Of a DNA stretch of 64,000 bases, positions 51,412 through 60,252 are shown piece by piece (the first letter of the stretch is position 1; every line of letters starts with the position of its first letter). A program made the translations under genes and the position numbers. Where the stretch lies: NCBI GenBank assembly GCA_964390055.1, contig CAYMGQ010000005.1:62001-126000 (forward strand). Direction: 5' to 3'. Origin of the DNA: CAYMGQ01 sp964390055 (GTDB taxonomy: Bacteria > Bacillota > Clostridia > Peptostreptococcales > Natronincolaceae). The notes below the pieces were generated by a model. The model saw only the letters and a program-made list of their open reading frames with translations. It made no database searches and was not told where the DNA came from.

Positions 51412-53409
51412 ATGAAAAATTCCAAGTATTTTAAAATGTTGGTGCCAGACACTCGGGTACATATTTTTATAATTGCACTCTTAATTGGTATAGTAGGATA
51501 TTATAATAATATTATCGGGATAATAGGGGCCCTTATATTGGGGTATTTAATTTACCACAATCTAAAGTCAGTTAGTACACGTAGGGAAGAATGGACCCAA
51601 TATATAGAGGGTTTATCCTCGGATATAGATTCAGCAACTAAGCAATCTATTTTAAATATTCCCATACCCTTGACCATGATTGAAGTTGACGGAAAAATAA
51701 AATGGTATAATAAAAAGTTTATGGATATAAGCGGGACCCAAGAAATTTTAAATAAAAATATCAAGGAAATAGTAACAGAATTGGATTTAAGCAAGATACT
51801 TGAAGGGGAAGGGACCTTATTTGAAGGAGTAAAAATTAATGATAAAAGCTTTGGTATAATACATAATACAATTAAACTAAAAAAACCATCCCTTGATAAT
51901 TATGTTATCATGCTATACTGGATTGAAATTACAGAATATGACAGGTTAATGGAAAGGTACAAGAATGAAAGGCCCGTGGTGGCTTTGCTACAAATAGATA
52001 ATTATGACGAAGTAATGCAAAGCACAGAGGATGCCAACCAACCCCTGGTAACTGCAGAGATAGACCACAGATTAAGCCTATGGGGGAGTAGCTTAAATGG
52101 CATTAGCAAGAAGTATGCAAATGATAAATTTATTGTAGTTTTTGAAAAACAATATTTAGAAAAGTTAAAGGAAAAAAAGTTTGAACTTTTGGATGAGATG
52201 AGGGAGGTTAGCGTTGGCAATACTATACCCATTACCTTGAGCATAGGAATAGGGACCGGTAGCAGTAGCCCACTGAAGAATTTGGACTTTGCTAATGGTG
52301 CTAAGGATTTGTCCCTAGGTAGGGGAGGAGACCAGGCCACGGTCAAAAATGGAGACAAAGTTTCCTTTTACGGTGGCAAAACTAGTGCTATAGAGAAAAG
52401 GACAAAGGTCAAGGCCCGGGTTATTGCCTATGCCCTGCGGGAGTTGATAGACCAAAGCAATAGGGTTTTTATTATGGGCCATAAATATACGGATTTGGAT
52501 GCCCTAGGATCTGCCCTAGGTATTTATAGGGCTTCAAAAAATAGGGGAAAAAATGCTTATATAGTCCTGGGGGGAAATAACCCAGCTATTGATTGCCTCT
52601 ATGAAAAAATTATCCAGCTAGAGGAATATGAAAACACCATAATTTCCTGCCATGATGCTAGGGAGAGCATAGACTCAGAGTCCCTAGTGGTAGTGGTGGA
52701 TACCCATAGGCCCAATTTTACTGAATGTCCTCAGCTACTGACACTAACAGATAGGGTGGTAGTAATAGACCACCATAGGAGGGGGAGGGAGTTTATAGAA
52801 AATACTGCCCTTGTTTATCATGAGACCTACGCCTCCTCAACTAGTGAAATGGTGACAGAGATCTTATCCTATATAGATGAAAAGATTAATATAGAGCCCA
52901 TGGAAGCAGAAGCCCTTTTGGCAGGTATTGTGGTTGACACAAAAAACTTTACCTTTAAGACAGGGGTTAGAACCTTCGAGGCTGCAGCACTTTTAAGGAG
53001 GGCTGGGGCAGATACAACTTCAGTAAAGGAGTTATTTCAAGATAATTTAGAAATGATTCTGGCAAAGGCCGAGGTAATTAAGAAGGCAGAAATTATCAGG
53101 GATATGGTGGTGATTTCCACCTATGATATAGGGGTGGAAAGTACCCAGCTAATTATAGCCCAGGCTGCTGATGAGTTGTTGAATATTAAGGGAATGCGGG
53201 CCTCCTTTGTGTTGGGAAAAAAGGATGATACAATAATAATAAGTGGTAGGTCCATGGGAGATATCAATGTCCAGATTATCCTAGAGAAACTAGGGGGAGG
53301 GGGACATTTTACCGTTGCAGGAGCCCAATTGGAAGGTCTTAGCATAGAGGAAGTAAAGGAAGAATTACACAAATTAATAGAAGAATATTTAGACGAGGGA
53401 GGAGACTAG
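51412..53409 (+). CDS. gdpP: Cyclic-di-AMP phosphodiesterase GdpP
   Basis: The 665-residue protein has two N-terminal membrane helices (about 14-50), a PAS domain (about 75-160), a degenerate GGDEF domain and the DHH/DHHA1 phosphoesterase: IMGHKYTDLDALGSALGIYR, VVVDTHRPN, VVVIDHHRRG and GGGGHFTVAGAQL. It hydrolyses c-di-AMP, which controls K+ and cell wall homeostasis. rplI starts 1 base after its stop. Confidence 0.96.
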   Translation: MKNSKYFKMLVPDTRVHIFIIALLIGIVGYYNNIIGIIGALILGYLIYHNLKSVSTRREEWTQYIEGLSSDIDSATKQSILNIPIPLTMIEVDGKIKWYNKKFMDISGTQEILNKNIKEIVTELDLSKILEGEGTLFEGVKINDKSFGIIHNTIKLKKPSLDNYVIMLYWIEITEYDRLMERYKNERPVVALLQIDNYDEVMQSTEDANQPLVTAEIDHRLSLWGSSLNGISKKYANDKFIVVFEKQYLEKLKEKKFELLDEMREVSVGNTIPITLSIGIGTGSSSPLKNLDFANGAKDLSLGRGGDQATVKNGDKVSFYGGKTSAIEKRTKVKARVIAYALRELIDQSNRVFIMGHKYTDLDALGSALGIYRASKNRGKNAYIVLGGNNPAIDCLYEKIIQLEEYENTIISCHDARESIDSESLVVVVDTHRPNFTECPQLLTLTDRVVVIDHHRRGREFIENTALVYHETYASSTSEMVTEILSYIDEKINIEPMEAEALLAGIVVDTKNFTFKTGVRTFEAAALLRRAGADTTSVKELFQDNLEMILAKAEVIKKAEIIRDMVVISTYDIGVESTQLIIAQAADELLNIKGMRASFVLGKKDDTIIISGRSMGDINVQIILEKLGGGGHFTVAGAQLEGLSIEEVKEELHKLIEEYLDEGGD

Positions 53410-53410
53410 A

Positions 53411-53857
53411 ATGAAGGTAATTTTATTAAAAGATGTGAAGGGACAGGGGAAAAAAGGCCAGGTTATAAATGTTAGTGATGGCTATGCTAGAAATTTCCTG
53501 CTACCTAGAGAATTAGCCATGGAGGCAACTGAGGGAAATCTAAGGTCTTTAAAGCAAAGGCAAAAGGCAGATAGAAGGCGGGAGGAACAACAGTTGGCGG
53601 AGGCTAAGGAGTTGGCCGACCGTATAGGAAAATTAATTATTGAAATTAAGGCCAAGTCAGGAGAAGGTGGACGCTTATTTGGTTCAGTAACCTCCAAGGA
53701 TATTATAGAGGCTGTAGAAAAAGACCACAAATTGAAATTAGACAGGAAAAAGTTGCTACTTGCAGAACCCATAAGAGAGCTAGGTGTAAGGGAGCTGGAT
53801 ATGAGAATTTACCCTGGAGTTGTAGCCAAATTAAGGGTGAATGTCATAGAGGAATAG
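53411..53857 (+). CDS. rplI: 50S ribosomal protein L9
   Basis: The 148-residue protein is L9: MKVILLKDVKGQGKKGQVIN, VSDGYARNFLLPRELAMEAT, the long central helix and C-terminal domain. ATG lies right after the gdpP stop; site GGGAGGAGACTAG. Confidence 0.97.
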   Translation: MKVILLKDVKGQGKKGQVINVSDGYARNFLLPRELAMEATEGNLRSLKQRQKADRRREEQQLAEAKELADRIGKLIIEIKAKSGEGGRLFGSVTSKDIIEAVEKDHKLKLDRKKLLLAEPIRELGVRELDMRIYPGVVAKLRVNVIEE

Positions 53858-53877
53858 GGAGGATGGGTTAGATAGAT

Positions 53878-55218
53878 ATGGATGGAATTAGTATGTTTAA
53901 GGTACCGCCCCATAGTGTAGAGGCTGAACAATCGGTTTTAGGGTCTATGCTGATGGACAAGGAAGCAATTATTGTGAGTATGGAAGTATTAAAGGCGGAG
54001 GATTTTTATAAGGAAGTCCATAGGGAGATTTTCCAAGCCATCTATGATATTTTTAATAGGGGGGAGCCCCTAGATTTAATTACCTTGACAGAGGAACTAA
54101 AAAAGAGAGGAACCCTTGATGCTATAGGGGGCATTCCCTATATAAATAGCCTATCTGAGGGGGTGCCTATCACTGCCAATGTTAGATACTATGCTAATAT
54201 AGTTGAGGAAAAGGCTATCCTTAGGAGATTAATTAAGTCTTCTGGGGAGATTATGGAAATGAGTTTTAGCACAGAAATGGAAGTATCAGAGGTATTGGAG
54301 GAGGCCCAAAGGAGTATCTATGATATATCACAGGGCAGGTATAGGGAGGGCTTTGTCCCCATAAAGGAAGTTTTATCCGATACCTTTGATAGGATAGAAG
54401 ACTTATATGAAAATAAAAAAGATATTACCGGATTAGCTTCGGGCTTTATTGATTTGGACAGGAAATTAAGTGGTTTCCATAAATCTGATTTAGTCCTGGT
54501 GGCAGGGAGACCTGGTATGGGGAAATCTGCTTTTGCCCTTAATTTAGCCCAAAGTGCTGCCATAAAGGAAAAGGCCTCTGTGGCTATTTTTAGCCTAGAG
54601 ATGTCAAAAGAACAACTAATGCTTAGAATGTTGGCTTCCGAATCTATGGTAAGTTTAAATAAAATTCAACATGGGCATTTAAATCCTGATGAGTGGACCA
54701 AACTAGCTGGGGCTATGTTGCCCCTATCTCAGTCAAAGATTTATTTTGATGATACAGCAGGAATAAGTGTCAATGAAATGAGGACAAAATGCAGGAGATT
54801 AAAGATGGAAACGGGGTTAGACTTAGTCTTAATTGATTACCTACAATTAATGGAAGGGGACAGGAGGTCTGAGAACCGCCAGCAGGAGATTTCCACCATA
54901 TCTAGAAATCTCAAGGCTATGGCAAAGGAATTGGATTGCCCTGTTATTGCCTTGTCCCAGCTGTCGCGTGCACCTGAGCTAAGGGCTGACCATAGGCCAA
55001 TTCTATCGGATTTGAGAGAGTCTGGTGCTATTGAACAGGATGCTGATGTGGTAATGTTCTTATATCGGGATGAATACTACCATCCTGATACTGATAAAAA
55101 AAATATTGCAGAAACCATTATAGCCAAGCACAGACATGGAGAAACTGGAACTATTGAGCTTCTCTGGTCTGGTGAATATCAAAAATTCCTGGATTATGAA
55201 AGACATAGGGCTGGATAA
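53878..55218 (+). CDS. dnaB: Replicative DNA helicase DnaB
   Basis: The 446-residue helicase has the N-terminal domain (VPPHSVEAEQSVLGSMLMDK), linker and RecA-like motor with Walker A GRPGMGKSAFALNLAQSAA, Walker B VLIDYLQLMEG and SQLSRAPE. ATG at 53878 has a distant site; an ATG five codons later is a possible alternative. The usual rplI-dnaB pair is kept. Confidence 0.96.
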   Translation: MDGISMFKVPPHSVEAEQSVLGSMLMDKEAIIVSMEVLKAEDFYKEVHREIFQAIYDIFNRGEPLDLITLTEELKKRGTLDAIGGIPYINSLSEGVPITANVRYYANIVEEKAILRRLIKSSGEIMEMSFSTEMEVSEVLEEAQRSIYDISQGRYREGFVPIKEVLSDTFDRIEDLYENKKDITGLASGFIDLDRKLSGFHKSDLVLVAGRPGMGKSAFALNLAQSAAIKEKASVAIFSLEMSKEQLMLRMLASESMVSLNKIQHGHLNPDEWTKLAGAMLPLSQSKIYFDDTAGISVNEMRTKCRRLKMETGLDLVLIDYLQLMEGDRRSENRQQEISTISRNLKAMAKELDCPVIALSQLSRAPELRADHRPILSDLRESGAIEQDADVVMFLYRDEYYHPDTDKKNIAETIIAKHRHGETGTIELLWSGEYQKFLDYERHRAG

Positions 55219-55247
55219 AGTAATATTTCTAGGGGTTGGGGATAAGA

Positions 55248-55838
55248 ATGGTAATTGCTAGAGGTGAAAAAACCTATATAAAAAAACTTCAATATAAAGA
55301 TATAGATGCCATGCAGTTATGGGGCCAACATAAAAACCCTCTTTTGGAGGGTTATAACTTTCCCATAATGACGGCTAGGGAAAGGATGAGATGGTATAGG
55401 AAAAAACATGGCCTAAGCCGGCGGTGTTTTGGTGTTTGGAATTTTGAGGACAGGCTTATAGGATATATAGCCCTGAGGGACATCCGCTGGTTTAAAAGAA
55501 CTAGTATACTAGGGATTGTCTTTGACCCCAAGCAAACCGATAAGGGTTATGGTACTGATAGCCTGAGGAGATTTTTGCAATATTATTTTCATCATATGAA
55601 AATGAAAAGGCTGGAATTAAAGGTGGCCCCCTTTAATAAAAGGGCAGAAGTATGCTATTTAAAATGTGCTTTTAAATTTCTTAATTATGAATATGACTAT
55701 TTTGAGGACCAGGGCCTAAGGGTTTTTGAAGAGGAAGAATTAAAGGATTACAGGCAATATTTTAAAAGAAAAAAGGGTCACTTATTATGTAAGTATAAAA
55801 ATATGTATATCACAAAGGAAATGTTTACAGAGATTTAA
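55248..55838 (+). CDS. GNAT family N-acetyltransferase
   Basis: The 196-residue protein has the acetyl-CoA fold of RimJ/RimL-type GNATs: LIGYIALRDIRWFKRTSILG, DKGYGTDSLRRFLQYYFH and MKRLELKVAPFNKRAEVCYL. Substrate unknown. The frame opens with TTG 55236; GGGG before ATG 55248 supports the shorter form. Confidence 0.88.
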   Translation: MVIARGEKTYIKKLQYKDIDAMQLWGQHKNPLLEGYNFPIMTARERMRWYRKKHGLSRRCFGVWNFEDRLIGYIALRDIRWFKRTSILGIVFDPKQTDKGYGTDSLRRFLQYYFHHMKMKRLELKVAPFNKRAEVCYLKCAFKFLNYEYDYFEDQGLRVFEEEELKDYRQYFKRKKGHLLCKYKNMYITKEMFTEI

Positions 55839-55847
55839 AGGGCAGAC

Positions 55848-55900
55848 TTATCCACACTATCCACCGAACACATGTGCATACCTTGCAAAATTGTGGATAA
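55848..55900. other. Inverted pair of perfect DnaA boxes
   Basis: TTATCCACA at 55848-55856 (plus) and TTATCCACA at 55892-55900 (minus) face each other in a 170-bp gap, 35 bases apart, about 32 kb from oriC. Near-boxes (TATCCACCG) and the palindrome ACATGT lie between. Confidence 0.65.
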
Positions 55901-56009
55901 CTTTGACAAGCACAGGAAGTCTTTATAGTTGATAAAAGTTTTATAAAATGGTAATATTAAAAATACATTGTAAAATAAAAATCTCAGGGGGATTGAAGGA
56001 GGATAAAAA

Positions 56010-56216
56010 ATGTTTAAGGTTACGGAAGATATGACAATTATGGATGTGCTAAGGCGAGACAGGGAGGTTGCTGCTATTTTTATGCAGCATGGCCTACATT
56101 GTCTAGGTTGTCCTGGAGCATCCATGGAAAGTATAGGAGATGCTGGAAAGGTCCATGGAATAGATGTAAGCAAGCTAATAGATGATTTAAATAAATTTTT
56201 CCAGAGTAAGGCATAA
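56010..56216 (+). CDS. DUF1858 domain protein
   Basis: The 68-residue protein has the DUF1858 core MTIMDVLRRDREVAAIFMQH, GLHCLGCPGASMESI with two Cys (CxxC), a hybrid-cluster/redox-linked small domain common in anaerobes. It might bind a metal. GGAGGATAAAAA precedes ATG. The DnaA-box pair lies upstream. Confidence 0.88.
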   Translation: MFKVTEDMTIMDVLRRDREVAAIFMQHGLHCLGCPGASMESIGDAGKVHGIDVSKLIDDLNKFFQSKA

Positions 56217-56229
56217 TAAAAAGATAGAC

Positions 56230-56264
56230 TAGAAGCCCTTAAAAGGGCTTCTATTAGTTTTTGC
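56230..56264. terminator. Bidirectional terminator between DUF1858 and dnaC
   Basis: A long near-perfect stem (56230-56240 with 56243-56253) is followed by TTAGTTTTTG on the plus strand. It separates converging genes. Confidence 0.75.
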
Positions 56265-56267
56265 AAA

Positions 56268-57239
56268 TTATTCCCACCTTAGGTCCTTGCCATAAAATTT
56301 CAACATGGTGTATTTTGAAAAAATCCTGGAGAAGATCCTATCATCATAGGTATCCATAATATCCTTGGGGGAGAAATTGGTAGAAATGATGGTTTTTTTA
56401 CCACTAAGGAGGCGGCTATTTATAATATTAAAAAGCTCGCTGTTGGTAAAGGTATTAGTCATCTCTGTCCCTAAATCATCTATAATCAAAAGGTCTGCAT
56501 CAAATATCAAATGGACCCTATCCCTATTATCTGCATTATGAAAACGAATATCTTCTAAAATCTCTAATAATTTAAAGGCTGTTTGATAGATTACTACATT
56601 GCCCTTGTCTAATAGGGCCTTGGCAATACAATTAATCAGGAAGGTCTTGCCAGAGCCTGTAGGCCCGTAAAAGAGGAGATTTTCCTCCCCCCTATTGTTA
56701 AAGTTAGCCACAAAGGATTCACAAATGCTAAGTATGTGGAGCATATTTTCCATGGGGGTTTTTTCCTGGTCTTCAAAGGGTTCATTACTAAACAAATTAA
56801 TATTAAAGGTTTGGAAATTTTCCCTCTCTAAAATGTTAGACATATTGGACATAGAGTAGGTGTGATTGATTAACTGCTGCTTAAAGCAGTTGCACTTTTC
56901 CCCCCCGGGCAAGAAACCCGTGTCTTTACAGTGATTACAGTCAAACTGTTGGTCAGTGTAGTCCAGGGGAATATTATTCTCTGTCAGCAAAATAGCCCTT
57001 TCCTGCTTTAGGGACTCTAACTTATTTTTGAGCTTTTCCAGAATTAAATGAGGATTATCTTCCTCCTGCAACAAGGCCCTGGAAAGATCTAAACCTATTT
57101 CCATAATTTGATTGTCTATTTTGCGAACCTCTGGTAATTTTTTGTAGACCTCTTGGACTCTCTTTTCTTTTTTGCCTATATTCCTATCTCTTTTTCTTTC
57201 ATATTTTCTTAGTAAATCTCGGACAAACTGTTCCCTCAT
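56268..57239 (-). CDS. dnaC: DnaC/DnaI-type helicase loader ATPase
   Basis: The 323-residue protein has an N-terminal helicase-binding region with zinc Cys (CNHCKDTGFLPGGEKCNCF) and a AAA+ domain with GPTGSGKTFLINCIAKALL and LLIIDDLGTEMTNTFTNSEL. It loads DnaB at oriC. GTG at 57248 lies in the ribosome site region; ATG at 57239 is preferred. It is downstream of dnaD (14 bases between genes). Confidence 0.9.
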   Translation of the reverse strand: MREQFVRDLLRKYERKRDRNIGKKEKRVQEVYKKLPEVRKIDNQIMEIGLDLSRALLQEEDNPHLILEKLKNKLESLKQERAILLTENNIPLDYTDQQFDCNHCKDTGFLPGGEKCNCFKQQLINHTYSMSNMSNILERENFQTFNINLFSNEPFEDQEKTPMENMLHILSICESFVANFNNRGEENLLFYGPTGSGKTFLINCIAKALLDKGNVVIYQTAFKLLEILEDIRFHNADNRDRVHLIFDADLLIIDDLGTEMTNTFTNSELFNIINSRLLSGKKTIISTNFSPKDIMDTYDDRIFSRIFSKYTMLKFYGKDLRWE

Positions 57240-57253
57240 AGGGACCACTCCCC

Positions 57254-58321
57254 TTATTTATTTTTCTGCCTTTGTAATAACAATTCTTCTAATTCATCAG
57301 CCTCGTATTTATCCCCCCTGCTTTCTGTTAAATGAAATCTAGTTTTTCTTCTGGGAGCCTTGGGGGAAGGCTTTTTCACGGTCTTTTTCTTGGGGGCTCT
57401 TAGCTTGTCAATATCCTCTAATTTTCTAACCCCATCATTATACCAATTGGTCAATATACCATCAATATAGTTTAAATGGGGATTGGAGGTTTTACTACTA
57501 TGGTCACAGGCCCTTAGAATAATATCAAGGGTAAATTTATAATCTTCTATCCATTTATCCATAAGTTTACTTTCAGCTTCAGTGGGTTCCCTATAATAAC
57601 CCATGGCCCTGAAAATCCTGCCATAGGCCCCGTATCTTTCCCCTTGTTTTTCTAGGTATTCCTGCAACTTGTCTACATTAGTGATACTTAAATCATACCA
57701 GTTTCTAATGACCCCCTCTACATAATTTACACTAGAGATATTTCTCTTATGACGGCAATAGCTATAGGCCTTTACCGCCAGGGGTGGATCAATATTAAAG
57801 TCGTGAAACCATTCCAAAATCTTCATTTTTTCATTGGGTACAAGGGAACGATTTATAATTTTATTAATATCTATAAACATTTGTTGGATTTCGGGTACCT
57901 TATTAGCCTCCAGGAGGTCACCTGGGGAGCAGGCATAGGATGGCGATTCCATTTCTTCCCTATTTATGGACTGCAGGGACCGGTAGTTGTTGTCTATGTA
58001 TAATTGTTTTAAATTTAAAAACTCTACCTTATAGTTACCTTCCTTTTCATCTTGAGCTGAGGAATAGATCTTCTTGATTATTTTCTTCTCCTCCCAAAAA
58101 TCCCAAGCCGCCATAACATCAGATAAGGGAATATTAAGGTTGCTAGCTAAAGTCATGTTATTTATATTATTATGCATCCTTCTATCACAAGCATATTTAT
58201 ATCCTAGCAGGTATACCTTTACATAGGTACCATTTGCCATGGGCATATATACATCAATAAAAATATTCTCTATAGGAGTATCCCCTAAATCAATAGAGCT
58301 AGTGCTTTTAATAAAAGTCAT
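57254..58321 (-). CDS. dnaD: Replication initiation protein, DnaD family
   Basis: The 355-residue protein has an N-terminal winged helix (VYLLGYKYACDRR, ASNLNIPLSDVMAAWDFWEE) and two DnaB_2/DnaD C-terminal repeats with NYVEGVIRNWYD and NYIDGILTNWYN. It remodels origin DNA before helicase loading. The C-terminus is Lys/Pro-rich. Ribosome site GAGGGATTTAG. Confidence 0.9.
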   Translation of the reverse strand: MTFIKSTSSIDLGDTPIENIFIDVYMPMANGTYVKVYLLGYKYACDRRMHNNINNMTLASNLNIPLSDVMAAWDFWEEKKIIKKIYSSAQDEKEGNYKVEFLNLKQLYIDNNYRSLQSINREEMESPSYACSPGDLLEANKVPEIQQMFIDINKIINRSLVPNEKMKILEWFHDFNIDPPLAVKAYSYCRHKRNISSVNYVEGVIRNWYDLSITNVDKLQEYLEKQGERYGAYGRIFRAMGYYREPTEAESKLMDKWIEDYKFTLDIILRACDHSSKTSNPHLNYIDGILTNWYNDGVRKLEDIDKLRAPKKKTVKKPSPKAPRRKTRFHLTESRGDKYEADELEELLLQRQKNK

Positions 58322-58492
58322 CTAAATCCCTCCACATCCTTTGATGGTATCACTATTATACCACAATTAAGATTTTTTCAAGATATTGTTTTTAAAGACT
58401 ATATTTATGAGAAATTTAATATATATTTGGAATAAAAACGGGAAAGTAAAATAAAATTTTAGTAACTCAATTGGGATAGGGGAGGTGAAAAA

Positions 58493-59989
58493 TTGAAAAA
58501 TAAAAAGAAATTAAAGTTTGCCATAACTATTTTTAGTATTATGCTAATTACAATCTCCCTAGAATTCTTCTGGGATTTAAGGGGAACAAGGGAGGTCCTG
58601 GCACCCTTTTTTAAGAAGGAAAAACAGACAGAATATAATATAAAGGCTGAGTTTATAGAGGATAGTATGTCCATTAAAGCAAAGGAAAAAATAGTATATA
58701 TTAATCAGGAAAACAAGGACTTAGAAGAAATCTACTTCCACCTATATCCAAATGCCTTTAAAGACAAGGACAATATACCCTTTGAGGACAAGGAATTAGA
58801 AAGAGCATATCCGAAGGGTTTTGACCCCGGCTATATTGATATTGTTGGCATAAAAAAAGGAAATAAGACCCTTGACTATAAAATTTTAGGAAAGGCCCAG
58901 ACCTCCATGAGGGTAAGCCCTCCAAAACCCATTAAGCCGGGAGATAAGATAAGTTTAACTATAGAATTTAATGTCCAGCTACCCCATACAATTGCCAGGA
59001 TGGGATATGGTGACAATACGGTGAATATAACTAACTGGTTTCCTATTATAGCCGTATATGATGATAGGGGATGGAATTTAGACCCCTATTATGCCATAGG
59101 AGACCCATTTTATAGTGAAGTGGCAAATTATACGGCAAGTGTTAAAATACCAAGGGAATATAATATGGCCATTACGGGGAATGTTATAAAGACAAAGGTT
59201 AAAGGAGAAAATAAAAGCTATGAAGTAAAGGCCCCCAAGGTTAGGGATTTTGTGATGATCCTCAGTAAGAAATTTGAGATAGAGGAGGAAGTGCTGGGAA
59301 ATACCAGGCTTATATCCTACTCCATTGGGGGAAATAAGGGAAAGGAGGCCCTGGGTTATGGCCTAGACGCCCTAGAGATATTCAACTCCCTCTTTGATAA
59401 CTATCCCTATGAAACACTATCAATTGTGGCCTGTGATTTTTTTATGGGGGGGATGGAATACCCTAATTTAGTAATGATTAGCAAGGACCTCTATGATATG
59501 AAGGAGGAGTTTCCCCTGGAGTATGTTATAGTCCATGAAATAGCCCACCAGTGGTGGTATGGCCTTGTGGGGAATAACGAAGTAAGGGAACCCTGGCTAG
59601 ATGAGGCCCTGGCGGAATATAGCACCCTAATGTATTTTGAGGAAAAATATGGTCCCCATATTAAGGAACAGATTTTTGAAAAAATGATAAATGCCCAATA
59701 TGAGAACTATATTAAATTCGAACCCGATAAGGGGGAGAGGATATTAAGGAGTTTAAGGGAGTTTGACAACTCCTGGCAATATAGCAGTATAGTTTACAGT
59801 AAGGGGGCAATATTTTTAAGGCAGCTAAGGGATAGGATGGGGGATGAGGCCTTTTTAAAGGCCCTAAGGGAATATTATAGGAGGCACAAATTTAAAAATG
59901 CTACTACAGAGGATTTTCGTAAGGCCTGTCAAAACAATCACGACAAGGATTTAACACCCCTATTCAACGAATGGCTCAAGGGCTATTAG
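58493..59989 (+). CDS. M1 family zinc metallopeptidase, membrane-anchored
   Basis: The 498-residue protein has one N-terminal membrane helix (FAITIFSIMLITISLEFFW), a beta-sandwich and the gluzincin domain with VHEIAHQWWYGLVG (HExxH) and WLDEALAEY giving the third zinc ligand. The exopeptidase GxMEN-like motif is FMGGMEYPNL. Acts outside the cell. TTG start behind GGGGAGGTG. Confidence 0.9.
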   Translation: MKNKKKLKFAITIFSIMLITISLEFFWDLRGTREVLAPFFKKEKQTEYNIKAEFIEDSMSIKAKEKIVYINQENKDLEEIYFHLYPNAFKDKDNIPFEDKELERAYPKGFDPGYIDIVGIKKGNKTLDYKILGKAQTSMRVSPPKPIKPGDKISLTIEFNVQLPHTIARMGYGDNTVNITNWFPIIAVYDDRGWNLDPYYAIGDPFYSEVANYTASVKIPREYNMAITGNVIKTKVKGENKSYEVKAPKVRDFVMILSKKFEIEEEVLGNTRLISYSIGGNKGKEALGYGLDALEIFNSLFDNYPYETLSIVACDFFMGGMEYPNLVMISKDLYDMKEEFPLEYVIVHEIAHQWWYGLVGNNEVREPWLDEALAEYSTLMYFEEKYGPHIKEQIFEKMINAQYENYIKFEPDKGERILRSLREFDNSWQYSSIVYSKGAIFLRQLRDRMGDEAFLKALREYYRRHKFKNATTEDFRKACQNNHDKDLTPLFNEWLKGY

Positions 59990-60055
59990 TAGGCTGGCAG
60001 ACCAAGACAAGATGGTATTATAGGCCATAGAAAAGAACATAAGTTTGGACTTGAA

Positions 60056-60109
60056 TCCTCAAGGGCATATATTATATAATGGTTAGGAATAATGTTACGA
60101 GAATGTTAC
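60056..60109 (+). promoter_or_regulatory. Promoter with WalR-type box upstream of the M23 peptidase gene
   Basis: TTGAAT and TATAAT (60075-60080) with about 18 bases between form a promoter. Directly downstream, TGTTAC-GAGAA-TGTTAC (60093-60109) is a perfect match to the WalR (YycF) consensus TGTWAH-N5-TGTWAH. The position right over the start point would suit repression, or activation of a weaker promoter further downstream. Confidence 0.65.
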
Positions 60110-60252
60110 AAAGATATTAAAAAAAAACAAAGTTTCTTTATATCCAGAGTAGTGGATAAGTGATGAGCTTTATTAATTCAATATAAAAATTGGAAAAGAT
60201 TTAGCAATACACTAAAGCAAAGGGGAGGAAATGCCCCAGAAGGAGCTTGGAA

